Shown piece by piece: positions 1 through 5,908 of a stretch of DNA of 11,907 bases. This DNA comes from Methyloceanibacter sp. GTDB lineage: Bacteria; Pseudomonadota; Alphaproteobacteria; Rhizobiales; Methyloligellaceae. The DNA is taken from assembly GCA_022865725.1 (NCBI GenBank), contig JALHTP010000102.1:1-11907 (forward strand), in the 5' to 3' direction. Made by a program: the position numbers and the translations under genes. The notes beneath the pieces were generated by a model. The model searched no databases, had not been told where the DNA came from, and saw only the letters and a program-made list of their open reading frames with translations. Numbering within the stretch: the stretch's first letter is position 1; each line of letters opens with the position of its first letter.

Positions 1-1
1 C

Positions 2-142
2 GACCCCACGCCCTCGCGCGCCGATATCGAGATGACCAAGCAGATCGTGGCCGCGGCCAAGCCGCTCGGCGTGCTGATCCACGACCACATCATCGTCGGC
101 AAACAGGGCCACGCCAGCTTCCGCGGGCTTGGGTTGATCTAA
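2..142 (+). CDS. radC: RadC family JAB-domain protein, C-terminal fragment
   Basis: Only the last 46 residues are inside the window; the start lies to the left. The fragment opens with DPTPSRADIEMT, which matches the segment following the HNHPSG metal-site motif in RadC/JAB (JAMM-like) proteins. The Asp of SRAD (fragment residue 8) is at the expected third zinc-ligand position of the HxH-x10-D motif. The end, with LGVLIHDHIIVGK and FRGLGLI, is also typical of RadC C-termini. The family was named from an E. coli DNA-repair mutant, but its biochemical role remains unsettled, so a repair function is by name only. The gene ends 9 bp from the end of the convergent small gene at 152-481. I see no intrinsic terminator between them. 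Confidence 0.9.
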   Translation, partial: DPTPSRADIEMTKQIVAAAKPLGVLIHDHIIVGKQGHASFRGLGLI

Positions 143-151
143 TGCCGGCAC

Positions 152-481
152 TTACTCGTGGGTGCTGCCGCTCGTGCCGGGGATGGTTGACCCGCCTTTA
201 GGGATCGACGTTCCCTGCCCCGGAACCGTCGCACTCGGGGACGGCACGGGGAGTCCGCCGCCTGGAACCTTGGGGAAGCAGCGCTCCTTCGATTCGAGGC
301 GCGGGCCGGTAAGGCAGCTCGTGACCGTGCAGGAATATTGAATTCCATTCGTGGTCCTCGCAAACGCGGCGCCGGTGCAGCATCCACCCGGCGGAGGCGT
401 ACAGGCTACCGCCGTATCGACGGCCGAAGATAGCGCGACAAGCGCCATGGTCAGGATCGGGATTGAAAGCAACGGTGTCAC
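152..481 (-). CDS. Small exported cysteine-rich protein of unknown function
   Basis: I do not recognise the family. I chose the GTG at 479-481 because a good ribosome binding site (GGGAGGA) sits about 8 nt upstream and because it starts cleanly at a signal peptide; a longer frame to 616 exists but adds an untypical N-terminus. The protein has 109 residues. Residues 1-26 look like a Sec signal peptide: a hydrophobic run (LLSIPILTMALVALSSAV) followed by an AVA cleavage site. The mature part has six cysteines (27, 34, 35, 51, 56, 68), an even number that suits disulfides in the periplasm or outside the cell. Residues 72-109 form a Gly/Pro/Ser/Thr-rich tail without obvious fold. A lipobox reading (AVAC) is possible but poor at position -3. 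The neighbours do not reveal its role, although a DsbA-like remnant lies just upstream. Confidence 0.6.
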   Translation of the reverse strand: MTPLLSIPILTMALVALSSAVDTAVACTPPPGGCCTGAAFARTTNGIQYSCTVTSCLTGPRLESKERCFPKVPGGGLPVPSPSATVPGQGTSIPKGGSTIPGTSGSTHE

Positions 482-587
482 TTGTCGTTCCTCCCTGAAA
501 CTGCGGATTGTTTCTTCTACATGTTTCAACCTGAACCGCCCATGAATGGGGCCCGGCGCGAGACGTGCGGTTGGTTCTCGGCTCGCT

Positions 588-788
588 TTAGCAGGCCGTA
601 TCAGTCTGGCAGCCATGCTGCCTCACATTGGCCACGCCCGCGACAAGCGCGGCGTAAAGGTCATCGCCTTCTTCCGGTAACGGCCTGTCGCCGACGATAT
701 AGAGCGGCACTCCCGCCACCCCGAGACGATCGGCAAGCAGCTTGTTCGCGGCAATGGCGTCTTCGACGCTCGCGCTCAGCTGGCTTAG
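588..788 (-). pseudogene. Remnant of a DsbA-like thioredoxin-fold protein (C-terminal part)
   Basis: In this frame the translation contains VEDAIAANKLLADRLGVAGV followed by PLYIVGDRPLP. This resembles the C-terminal half of DsbA-family oxidoreductases: a helix of the 'N..LA..LG' type, then the G-V-P turn with the cis-proline, then a Y/F-I-V-G-D strand. The reading ends in a TAA at 588-590. No ATG, GTG or TTG start with a binding site lies at the beginning of the similarity. The N-terminal half with the CxxC active site is absent, because the adjoining sequence in the same direction is the intact ketosynthase gene, whose stop codon overlaps the beginning of this fragment. I therefore call it a broken remnant rather than a gene. 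The family assignment rests on about 35 residues. Confidence 0.5.
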
Positions 789-2023
789 GCCGGCGGCCGG
801 CCGAACACCAGAACGGCGTTGAGGCCGCCGAAGGCGAAGGAGTTCGACATGGCGTAATTGATCTCGCGCTTCTTCCCGACATTCGGGGTGTAGTCGAGAT
901 CGCACTCCGGATCCGGCTCGTCGAGCCCAACCGTGGGCGGCACGAACCCGTCGCCCATCGCCTTGACCGCGGCGACGGCCTCGATGCCGCCTCCGGCGCC
1001 GAGACAATGGCCGTGCATCGACTTGGTCGATGAGATCGAGACCTTGTTCGCCGCGTTGCCGAACACGCGTTTGATGGCCCGGGTCTCGTTGATGTCGTTG
1101 ACGGCGGTCGCCGTGCCGTGCGCGTTCACATAATCGATGTCGGAGGCCGCCAGGCCGGCGTCGTCGAGCGCCATCTGCATCGCCATGGAGGCGCCGTCGA
1201 TAGAGGGGTTCACCATGTCGGCGGCGTCCGCCGTCATGCCGTAGCCGAGAAGCTCGGCAAAGATCGGCGCGCCGCGGGCCTTGGCATGCTCGTACTCCTC
1301 GAGCATGAGGATGCCGGCGCCTTCGGCGAGGACGGTGCCGTTGCGCTTCTTGGCGAAGGGCCACAATCCGTCAGGGCTCAAAACGCGCATGGCCTGCCAG
1401 GCGCGGGTGGCGCCCCAGTTGAGCGAAGCTTCCGCGGCGCCAGCAAGGCCGAGATCGACCAGTCCCTCGCGGATCATGCGGTAGGTCAGGCCGATGGCAT
1501 GCGTCGCCGTCGAGCAGGCGCTCACCACGCCGAAGGTCGGGCCTTTGATGGAATATTCGATGCTGACATGGGCCGAGGCCGAGCTGCCGATGGCCTTGAG
1601 CAGGGTTAGCGGGTGGGTCGCGCGCTTGTTCTCCTTGAACAGCATCTTGTAGGAGAATTCCAGCGTCGTGAGGCCGCCGACGCCCGAGCCGATGATGCAG
1701 GCCGCGCGATAGGCCGCCTTGTCCTTAAGCGGGACTTCGAGCTTCGACATGGCGACGGCTTCCTGCGCCGCGCAGCCGGCATATTGCGAGAATTTGTCGG
1801 CGAGCAGGAGAGACTTGCTCTTCAGCCGCTCCTTGGGATCGAAGTCCGGCACTTCGCCGGCGATGGTGATGTAGAGGTCCTCGGTGGAGAAACTTTGCAC
1901 CTGGCGGATGCCGCACTCGCCCCTTTTGAGCGCCGCCCAGAACTTCTCAACACCAGTACCCAAAGGAGTGACAACGCCGTGGCCGGTGACCACGACGCGC
2001 CTGCGCCCGTTCGTGTGTGTCAT
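785..2023 (-). CDS. Beta-ketoacyl-ACP synthase, FabF/KAS II family (NodE-like context)
   Basis: This cytoplasmic enzyme condenses an acyl chain with malonyl-ACP to lengthen fatty acids by two carbons. At 412 residues it has the usual FabF length. It begins with VVVTGHGVVTPLG. The nucleophile is Cys170 in SACSTATHAIG, the first catalytic His is His302 in NAHGTAT, and STKSMHGHCLGAGG supplies Lys334 and His339. The C-terminal gate loop is SNSFAFGG (394-400). His337 replaces the Thr found at this place in E. coli FabF, so the loop has an extra histidine. The acyl carrier protein gene ends 68 bp upstream on the same strand, which suggests an operon. The ATG at 2021-2023 has no clear binding site close by (a GGAG lies about 18 nt away), so translation may depend on the upstream gene. 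Because of the unusual partner ACP, I think this is a specialised paralogue rather than the housekeeping FabF, but sequence alone does not settle that. Confidence 0.92.
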   Translation of the reverse strand: MTHTNGRRRVVVTGHGVVTPLGTGVEKFWAALKRGECGIRQVQSFSTEDLYITIAGEVPDFDPKERLKSKSLLLADKFSQYAGCAAQEAVAMSKLEVPLKDKAAYRAACIIGSGVGGLTTLEFSYKMLFKENKRATHPLTLLKAIGSSASAHVSIEYSIKGPTFGVVSACSTATHAIGLTYRMIREGLVDLGLAGAAEASLNWGATRAWQAMRVLSPDGLWPFAKKRNGTVLAEGAGILMLEEYEHAKARGAPIFAELLGYGMTADAADMVNPSIDGASMAMQMALDDAGLAASDIDYVNAHGTATAVNDINETRAIKRVFGNAANKVSISSTKSMHGHCLGAGGGIEAVAAVKAMGDGFVPPTVGLDEPDPECDLDYTPNVGKKREINYAMSNSFAFGGLNAVLVFGRPPA

Positions 2024-2091
2024 CTAATGCTAAGCCGTAACTCCAAGCCTGGTCGACGTCCCGGGAAGGCCCCCGAGCGGAAATGGCTGGT

Positions 2092-2361
2092 TCAAGCTGC
2101 TGCGCCGGAAGCCTTCGTCTCTGAGATGATGTTTTTCACCCGATCGACGACGGACCCCACCGTCGCGAACGCTTCCACCTCTTCGTTCGCATTATACGGG
2201 ATTTCGATACCGAAAGTATCCTCAATATCGAACACGATCACCGCGAGATCGAGCGATTCGATCTCAAGCTCGCTGAGGGGGGTTTCGAGCGCGACGGGCT
2301 TCGATGGGTCCTTCATATTCTTACGCAAAATCTCGATGATCTTGGTCGCCACCTCGTCCAT
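2092..2361 (-). CDS. Acyl carrier protein (non-canonical, NodF-like)
   Basis: This 89-residue acidic, four-helix-type carrier would hold acyl intermediates on a phosphopantetheine arm. The attachment site is Ser36 in LEIESLDLAV, so the canonical DSL motif reads ESL. The following helix, IVFDIEDTFGIEI, is the conserved recognition helix. The protein is somewhat longer than a housekeeping ACP (about 78 residues) and less similar to AcpP than expected for that gene; it lacks the features I associate with rhizobial AcpXL. An AGGGAGAG ribosome binding site lies about 6 nt before the ATG, supporting this start. It is the first gene of a probable two-gene unit with the ketosynthase, resembling the nodF-nodE arrangement, where an ACP and its own condensing enzyme make a special acyl chain. 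Its real acyl product cannot be read from the sequence. Confidence 0.92.
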   Translation of the reverse strand: MDEVATKIIEILRKNMKDPSKPVALETPLSELEIESLDLAVIVFDIEDTFGIEIPYNANEEVEAFATVGSVVDRVKNIISETKASGAAA

Positions 2362-2516
2362 ATCGCTCTCCCTGCCCCGTTAAGGGGTCCGTGTGTAATG
2401 GTCCCTGGCTAAATAATAGCTAATCCGAGGGCAAGCCGGGCATTGGAATAGACTTAAAAACCTGTCGAGTCTACCCGCGACCTTGTCCGATTCATTGACT
2501 GCTCGACGCTCTAAAT

Positions 2517-2538
2517 CGCCAACAAAATTGGCGTTTTT
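2517..2538 (+). terminator. Intrinsic terminator-like hairpin inside the divergent region
   Basis: A perfect 6-bp inverted repeat, CGCCAA-CAAAA-TTGGCG, is followed directly by five T residues on the + strand, the form of a Rho-independent terminator for rightward transcripts. No rightward gene lies upstream of it within the region: the ACP gene to the left runs the other way. It may stop stray transcription before the ligase, end a short RNA, or be a protein-binding dyad instead. Confidence 0.45.
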
Positions 2539-2577
2539 GCGCCTGGCCGCGCCACGGTTTCAGCATATTCCCCCGAC

Positions 2578-2629
2578 GGAGCACGGGCAGGTCCCCGTGC
2601 TCCTTAACCGGCCCGTGCTATAGTATAAT
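2578..2629 (+). promoter_or_regulatory. Candidate ligase promoter with three AGCACGGG elements (possible operator)
   Basis: A perfect -10 box TATAAT lies at 2624-2629; the -35 region (around 2601-2609) is weak. Just upstream is a perfect palindrome with 10-bp arms, GGAGCACGGG at 2578-2587 and CCCGTGCTCC at 2594-2603, separated by 6 bp. A third copy of the element, CCCGTGCT, lies at 2612-2619 between the weak -35 and the -10, exactly 18 bp from the copy at 2594-2601. Repeated sites placed over a promoter suggest a repressor operator, perhaps for a fatty-acid-responsive regulator, but no regulator gene is visible here. No T-run follows, so it is not an intrinsic terminator. Confidence 0.5.
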
Positions 2630-2716
2630 GCTTGAATAGGCCTGCGGCCAATCGCCTCCAGAGAAGCGAATCGCGGCCTGTTAAGCGGCGGTAAAGCAAA
2701 ACGAAAAGCAAGATTG

Positions 2717-4438
2717 ATGGCGAGGAAGTCCAATCCCTCATCCTTGCCGATGACGCCTTGCGACGCAACCGTCGCCAAGCGCCCTTGGCTCAAATCCTAC
2801 CCTAGCGGGGTCGCCTGGGACGCGCGGTTCCGGCCGGCGCTGGTCGGCAGCCTGCTCGACGAGGCCGTTCAGGCTTACGGCACGCGGCCTTGCACCTATT
2901 TCATGGGAAAGCGCTTGAGCTTCGCCGAGATCGGCGCGCTCTCGGACCGCGCCGCCAAGGGCTTGCGGGCGATCGGCGTCGGCGAGGGCGTCAAGGTCGG
3001 CCTGCTGCTCCCCAACACGCCCACTTTCGTGATCTTCTATTACGGTGTGCTGAAGGCCGGCGGCACCATCGTCAATTTCAATCCGCTTTATAGTCTCGAG
3101 GAGATCGAGTGCCAGATTCGCGACAGCGGCACCAAGATCATGGTGACGCTCGATCTCGCGCTGACCTTCGAGAAAGTCGAGGCGATGCTCAAGCGCGGGG
3201 CCATCGACAAAGCCGTGGTCGCGAGCTTCCCATCGCTCCTGCCTCCGCTGAAATCGGTCGGCTTCAAGCTCATGCAGCGCATGCACCTCGCCAATGCAGG
3301 CGCCTCCCCCGTTGCCGACCGAATCGTCGCCGAGCAGGCGCTGCTGGCCAATGACGGACGCTATGAGAAGCCCGCCATCACGCCCGACGCCATCGCCGTG
3401 CTGCAATATACCGGCGGCACCACGGGAACGCCGAAAGGGGCGATGCTCTCCCACGCCAATATCGCGACCAATGTCATCCAGGTGAAGATTTGGCGGAACC
3501 TGCAAGTCAAGGAGGGTGACAGCATCCTCGGCATCCTTCCGCTGTTCCATGTGTTCGCCATGACCACGGTGATGAATTACGGCATCGCCAACGGCATGGA
3601 GATGATTCTGGTGCCGAAATTCGAGCTGATCCCGACGTTGAAGCTGATCGGCAAGCTACGGCCGCGGATGATGCCGGCCGTGCCGACCTTGTTGAACGCC
3701 ATGCTGCGGCATCCCCATATCGGAAATTTCGACCTCTCCTCGCTCGAATATTGCCTCTCCGGAGGGGCCGCGCTGCCGATCGAGGTGAAGCGCGGCTTCG
3801 AGGCCTTGAGCGGCGGCAGCGTGGTGGAGGGCTACGGCTTGAGCGAGACGTCGCCGGTGGCGACCTGCAATCTTCCCGAGATCGAGCGCGTGGGCTCGAT
3901 CGGGCTTCCCCTCCCCGCCACCGACATCTCCATCCGCTCGCTCGAGGATCCGAATGTCGAGGTGACGCAGGGCGAGACCGGCGAGATCTGCATCGCCGGG
4001 CCGCAAGTGATGACCGGCTATTGGAACAAGCCGCAGGATACCGAAGCGAGCTTCGTCGGGCGCTTATTCCGCACCGGCGATATCGGCTACATGGACGAGG
4101 ACGGCTACATCTTCATCGTCGACCGCATCAAGGACATGATCAACGCTTCGGGCTTCAAGGTCTATCCGCGGCGGATCGAGGACGCGCTCTACGAGCACCC
4201 GGCGGTGGCCGAGGTGACCGTGGTCGGCATTCCCGACGAATATCGCGGCGAGGCGCCGAAGGCCTTCGTGAAGCTGAAGGAAGGCAAACAGGCGACGGCG
4301 GCGGAACTGCTCCAGTTCTTGAAGGGCAAGCTCTCTAAGATCGAGTTGCCGGCGGAGATCGAGTTCCGCGATCAGCTCCCGAAGACCATGGTCGGCAAGC
4401 TGTCGAAAAAGGAACTGCGCGCGGAAGCCAAGCACTGA
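2717..4438 (+). CDS. Long-chain fatty acid-CoA ligase (AMP-forming, FadD-like)
   Basis: This enzyme activates a free fatty acid with ATP to an acyl-adenylate and then transfers the acyl group to coenzyme A, in the cytoplasm or at the inner membrane face. Counting from the ATG at 2717 it has 573 residues. The ANL-family motifs are complete: YTGGTTGTPKGAMLSH (about 231-246) is the P-loop, VEGYGLSETSP (370-380) is the adenine-binding motif, RTGDIGYMDEDGY (452-464) holds the ribose-binding Asp, and PKTMVGKLSKKEL (555-567) carries the catalytic Lys561. The hinge region around VDRIKDMINASGFKVYP is also intact. Start choice is uncertain: a TTG directly precedes the ATG, no strong binding site is seen, and an ATG at 2750 would also keep the whole domain. 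Chain-length preference cannot be read off. It is divergent from the ACP/ketosynthase pair and may feed the fad operon to its right. Confidence 0.93.
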   Translation: MARKSNPSSLPMTPCDATVAKRPWLKSYPSGVAWDARFRPALVGSLLDEAVQAYGTRPCTYFMGKRLSFAEIGALSDRAAKGLRAIGVGEGVKVGLLLPNTPTFVIFYYGVLKAGGTIVNFNPLYSLEEIECQIRDSGTKIMVTLDLALTFEKVEAMLKRGAIDKAVVASFPSLLPPLKSVGFKLMQRMHLANAGASPVADRIVAEQALLANDGRYEKPAITPDAIAVLQYTGGTTGTPKGAMLSHANIATNVIQVKIWRNLQVKEGDSILGILPLFHVFAMTTVMNYGIANGMEMILVPKFELIPTLKLIGKLRPRMMPAVPTLLNAMLRHPHIGNFDLSSLEYCLSGGAALPIEVKRGFEALSGGSVVEGYGLSETSPVATCNLPEIERVGSIGLPLPATDISIRSLEDPNVEVTQGETGEICIAGPQVMTGYWNKPQDTEASFVGRLFRTGDIGYMDEDGYIFIVDRIKDMINASGFKVYPRRIEDALYEHPAVAEVTVVGIPDEYRGEAPKAFVKLKEGKQATAAELLQFLKGKLSKIELPAEIEFRDQLPKTMVGKLSKKELRAEAKH

Positions 4439-4459
4439 TCCATCGGCACTAACGACAAC

Positions 4460-4482
4460 GGGCGGCCGTTAGACGGCCGCCC
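4460..4482. terminator. Strong hairpin between convergent genes, possible bidirectional terminator
   Basis: A perfect 10-bp GC-rich stem, GGGCGGCCGT-TAG-ACGGCCGCCC, sits 21 bp after the ligase stop and 36 bp after the stop of the convergent DUF2147 gene. It is symmetrical, so it would form in transcripts from both sides. Neither side has a clear T-run, so it may act as an RNA 3'-end stabiliser or as a weak terminator rather than a classical one. Confidence 0.6.
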
Positions 4483-4518
4483 GAAATCGCATTGGTCCAA
4501 ACTCTGGCGTTGCCGGCG

Positions 4519-5730
4519 TTACCGCGACCAGGGCAACAGCGGCTCTTCCTGCTGCTGTTTCCGCAGAAGCCGCTTTTGTCTCCGCGTCAGCGGGGCAGAC
4601 TCCACCATGGAAGCATCGGCCTGAGCGGATTGCGCCATTGCTGCGCCTTGCGCATCTGGATCGGTCGCATCGGCGGTCGCCTCTTGCGGCAGGGCCTGCT
4701 CGGCGGGCTTAGCCTGCGTCACGGGCTTCGCCGCCGGCTTCACGGAAGCGGTGGCGATCGGCTTCGGGGTCACCTTGGCCTTCGGCTCGGGCAGCGGAAC
4801 CATGGACCTCTTGGCCGCCTGAGCGGACTCTCCCGAACCGGGCGCGACAGCACCGGCCGCGAGCGGCTCCGTCATGACGATCATGCTCGAGACGTTGTCA
4901 CCCGAAAGCCGCAGAGCGGCGTCAGGCCCGGCAGAGACGTTGAGAAAGCCGTAGCCGCTGCGCCCGTTATACTCGACGGCCGGCACGGCCGGGGTGGCGA
5001 TCTGCTCGACCGGCATGGCGACCGGCTTGGGTAATGCCTCGGTCGATTGCGACTCCTCGGCCGTCGCTTGCGGCTCAGCCATGGCTTGCACATTGGCTTG
5101 CGGCAGAGGCGCATCGCTCGGCGCCGCAGAGGCTGTTGCCTCGGCGCTCGGCGCTGCTGCCGCTTCCGCGGCCGCCACTGAGTCGGCGGCAGGCGGGCTT
5201 TGCGGCGTGGCCGATGCCTCGATCTGCTGCGTCCCTTCCGCAGGAACAACCGGGGTCAGCTCTTCAGGCGCCGAGGTCCGGAGCCACTGCTTCTCGCCGC
5301 AGAGCAGCCAGGCCTTGCAGCCTCTGAGCTTGATCTCCTTGCGCGACAAGACCGTGAGCGTGGCCGAATAGGTATGGCCGTCCTCGGGATTGTAAATCTT
5401 GCCAGTCCAGGTCGCCGGCGCGCTTGGGGCGAGGGCCGTGAAAATTGCCAGGCCCACGATCGGACGGTCGCGCATCGAGGGTTCCTCGTTGCGGATGTCG
5501 TGCAAAGGCCGGCCCTTGCTGTCATTGGGGTCCTTGAGCCACGCGATCTTGGCGCAGAGCTGACTCTTGGCCTTGCCGCATTTGAAAACCTGGATCTTGG
5601 ACTCGCGTTCCGCGTCCGGCTTGTACCAATAGCCGGTGGGATCGGCCGGGGCCGCTTGGGACTGGCTGCTAGGAGCAAGGAAAGCAGCGGTCAGGAGTCC
5701 CATCGCCGCAGCAAACGCATGATGCCTCAT
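4519..5730 (-). CDS. Secreted DUF2147-domain protein with long Ala/Pro-rich extension
   Basis: The ATG at 5728-5730 is chosen because GGAGGT lies 6 nt upstream and a signal peptide begins there; the frame is open further upstream but without these signs. The product has 403 residues. Residues 1-27 are a signal peptide (AAAMGLLTAAFLA, cleavage near SQSQAAPA). Residues 32-151 match DUF2147, a small beta-barrel-like periplasmic domain: GYWYKPD, the WTGKIYNPEDGHTYSATL strand block, and LRGCKAWLLCGEKQWLR at the end. Four cysteines (51, 59, 138, 144) could form two disulfides. Typical DUF2147 proteins end about here, but this one continues for about 250 residues. These are low-complexity Ala/Pro/Glu/Gln sequence, with one less biased island (about 253-289, NGRSGYGFLNVSAGPDAALR) and a basic tail (TRRQKRLLRKQQQ). 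The domain's function is unknown. It stands alone, with 178 bp between it and the thiolase gene upstream. Confidence 0.85.
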   Translation of the reverse strand: MRHHAFAAAMGLLTAAFLAPSSQSQAAPADPTGYWYKPDAERESKIQVFKCGKAKSQLCAKIAWLKDPNDSKGRPLHDIRNEEPSMRDRPIVGLAIFTALAPSAPATWTGKIYNPEDGHTYSATLTVLSRKEIKLRGCKAWLLCGEKQWLRTSAPEELTPVVPAEGTQQIEASATPQSPPAADSVAAAEAAAAPSAEATASAAPSDAPLPQANVQAMAEPQATAEESQSTEALPKPVAMPVEQIATPAVPAVEYNGRSGYGFLNVSAGPDAALRLSGDNVSSMIVMTEPLAAGAVAPGSGESAQAAKRSMVPLPEPKAKVTPKPIATASVKPAAKPVTQAKPAEQALPQEATADATDPDAQGAAMAQSAQADASMVESAPLTRRQKRLLRKQQQEEPLLPWSR

Positions 5731-5876
5731 AAGAGACCTCCGTAAGAGTCGCGCCTCTGGCGCACACGACGCCATGGCAATTAGCTTCTTGCCCCCTGTC
5801 CCTGAGCCTCTTAACGAGGCCCCTGTTTGCGCCCGACGACGCGCTTGATGCGCGCTCATTCGTTATCGTCATCTTC

Positions 5877-5892
5877 GGCCGGCTACGCGGCC
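5877..5892 (-). terminator. Weak hairpin just behind the thiolase gene
   Basis: A 5-bp all-GC stem, GGCCG-GCTACG-CGGCC, lies 16 bp after the thiolase stop codon in its direction of transcription. No T-run follows, so it is a poor intrinsic terminator. It is the only hairpin found in the 178-bp gap before the DUF2147 gene apart from a short GCCTC-TTAAC-GAGGC dyad at 5806-5820. I found no convincing promoter for the DUF2147 gene in this gap. Confidence 0.25.
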
Positions 5893-5908
5893 TTCGCTTT
5901 GATTTGGG

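Larger units (their letters stand above)
2362..2716. other. 355-bp divergent intergenic region between the ACP and the ligase genes
   Basis: This stretch holds the control region for two divergent transcripts. From the ACP side it contains a short CCCC-GTTAA-GGGG hairpin in the ACP leader (2375-2387), an AT-rich patch (2411-2423), two GANTC sites (2467-2471 and 2489-2493), a terminator-like hairpin (2517-2538), the AGCACGGG repeat block (2578-2619) and a TATAAT box (2624-2629). I could not find a convincing -35/-10 pair for the ACP direction. No protein-coding frame here looks real. Confidence 0.7.

Noticed and set aside
588..1364. A 258-codon open frame on the minus strand overlapping the ketosynthase gene
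   Set aside because: Most of it is Arg-rich out-of-frame reading of the ketosynthase, typical of high-GC sequence. Only the part after the ketosynthase stop resembles a protein family, and it is reported as a remnant.
2375..2387. CCCC-GTTAA-GGGG hairpin in the ACP leader, and a similar GCCTC-TTAAC-GAGGC dyad at 5806-5820, as possible CtrA-like or shared regulatory elements
   Set aside because: Stems of 4-5 bp with a TTAA in the loop are too short to support a shared site, and no full TTAA-N7-TTAA motif is present.
2467..2493. Two GANTC (CcrM-type) sites in the divergent intergenic region
   Set aside because: The count is about what chance gives for this length, so cell-cycle control cannot be claimed.
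5669..5872. Short minus-strand frame of 67 codons upstream of the DUF2147 gene
   Set aside because: It overlaps the DUF2147 start in another frame, has no clear ribosome binding site and no resemblance to a known peptide.
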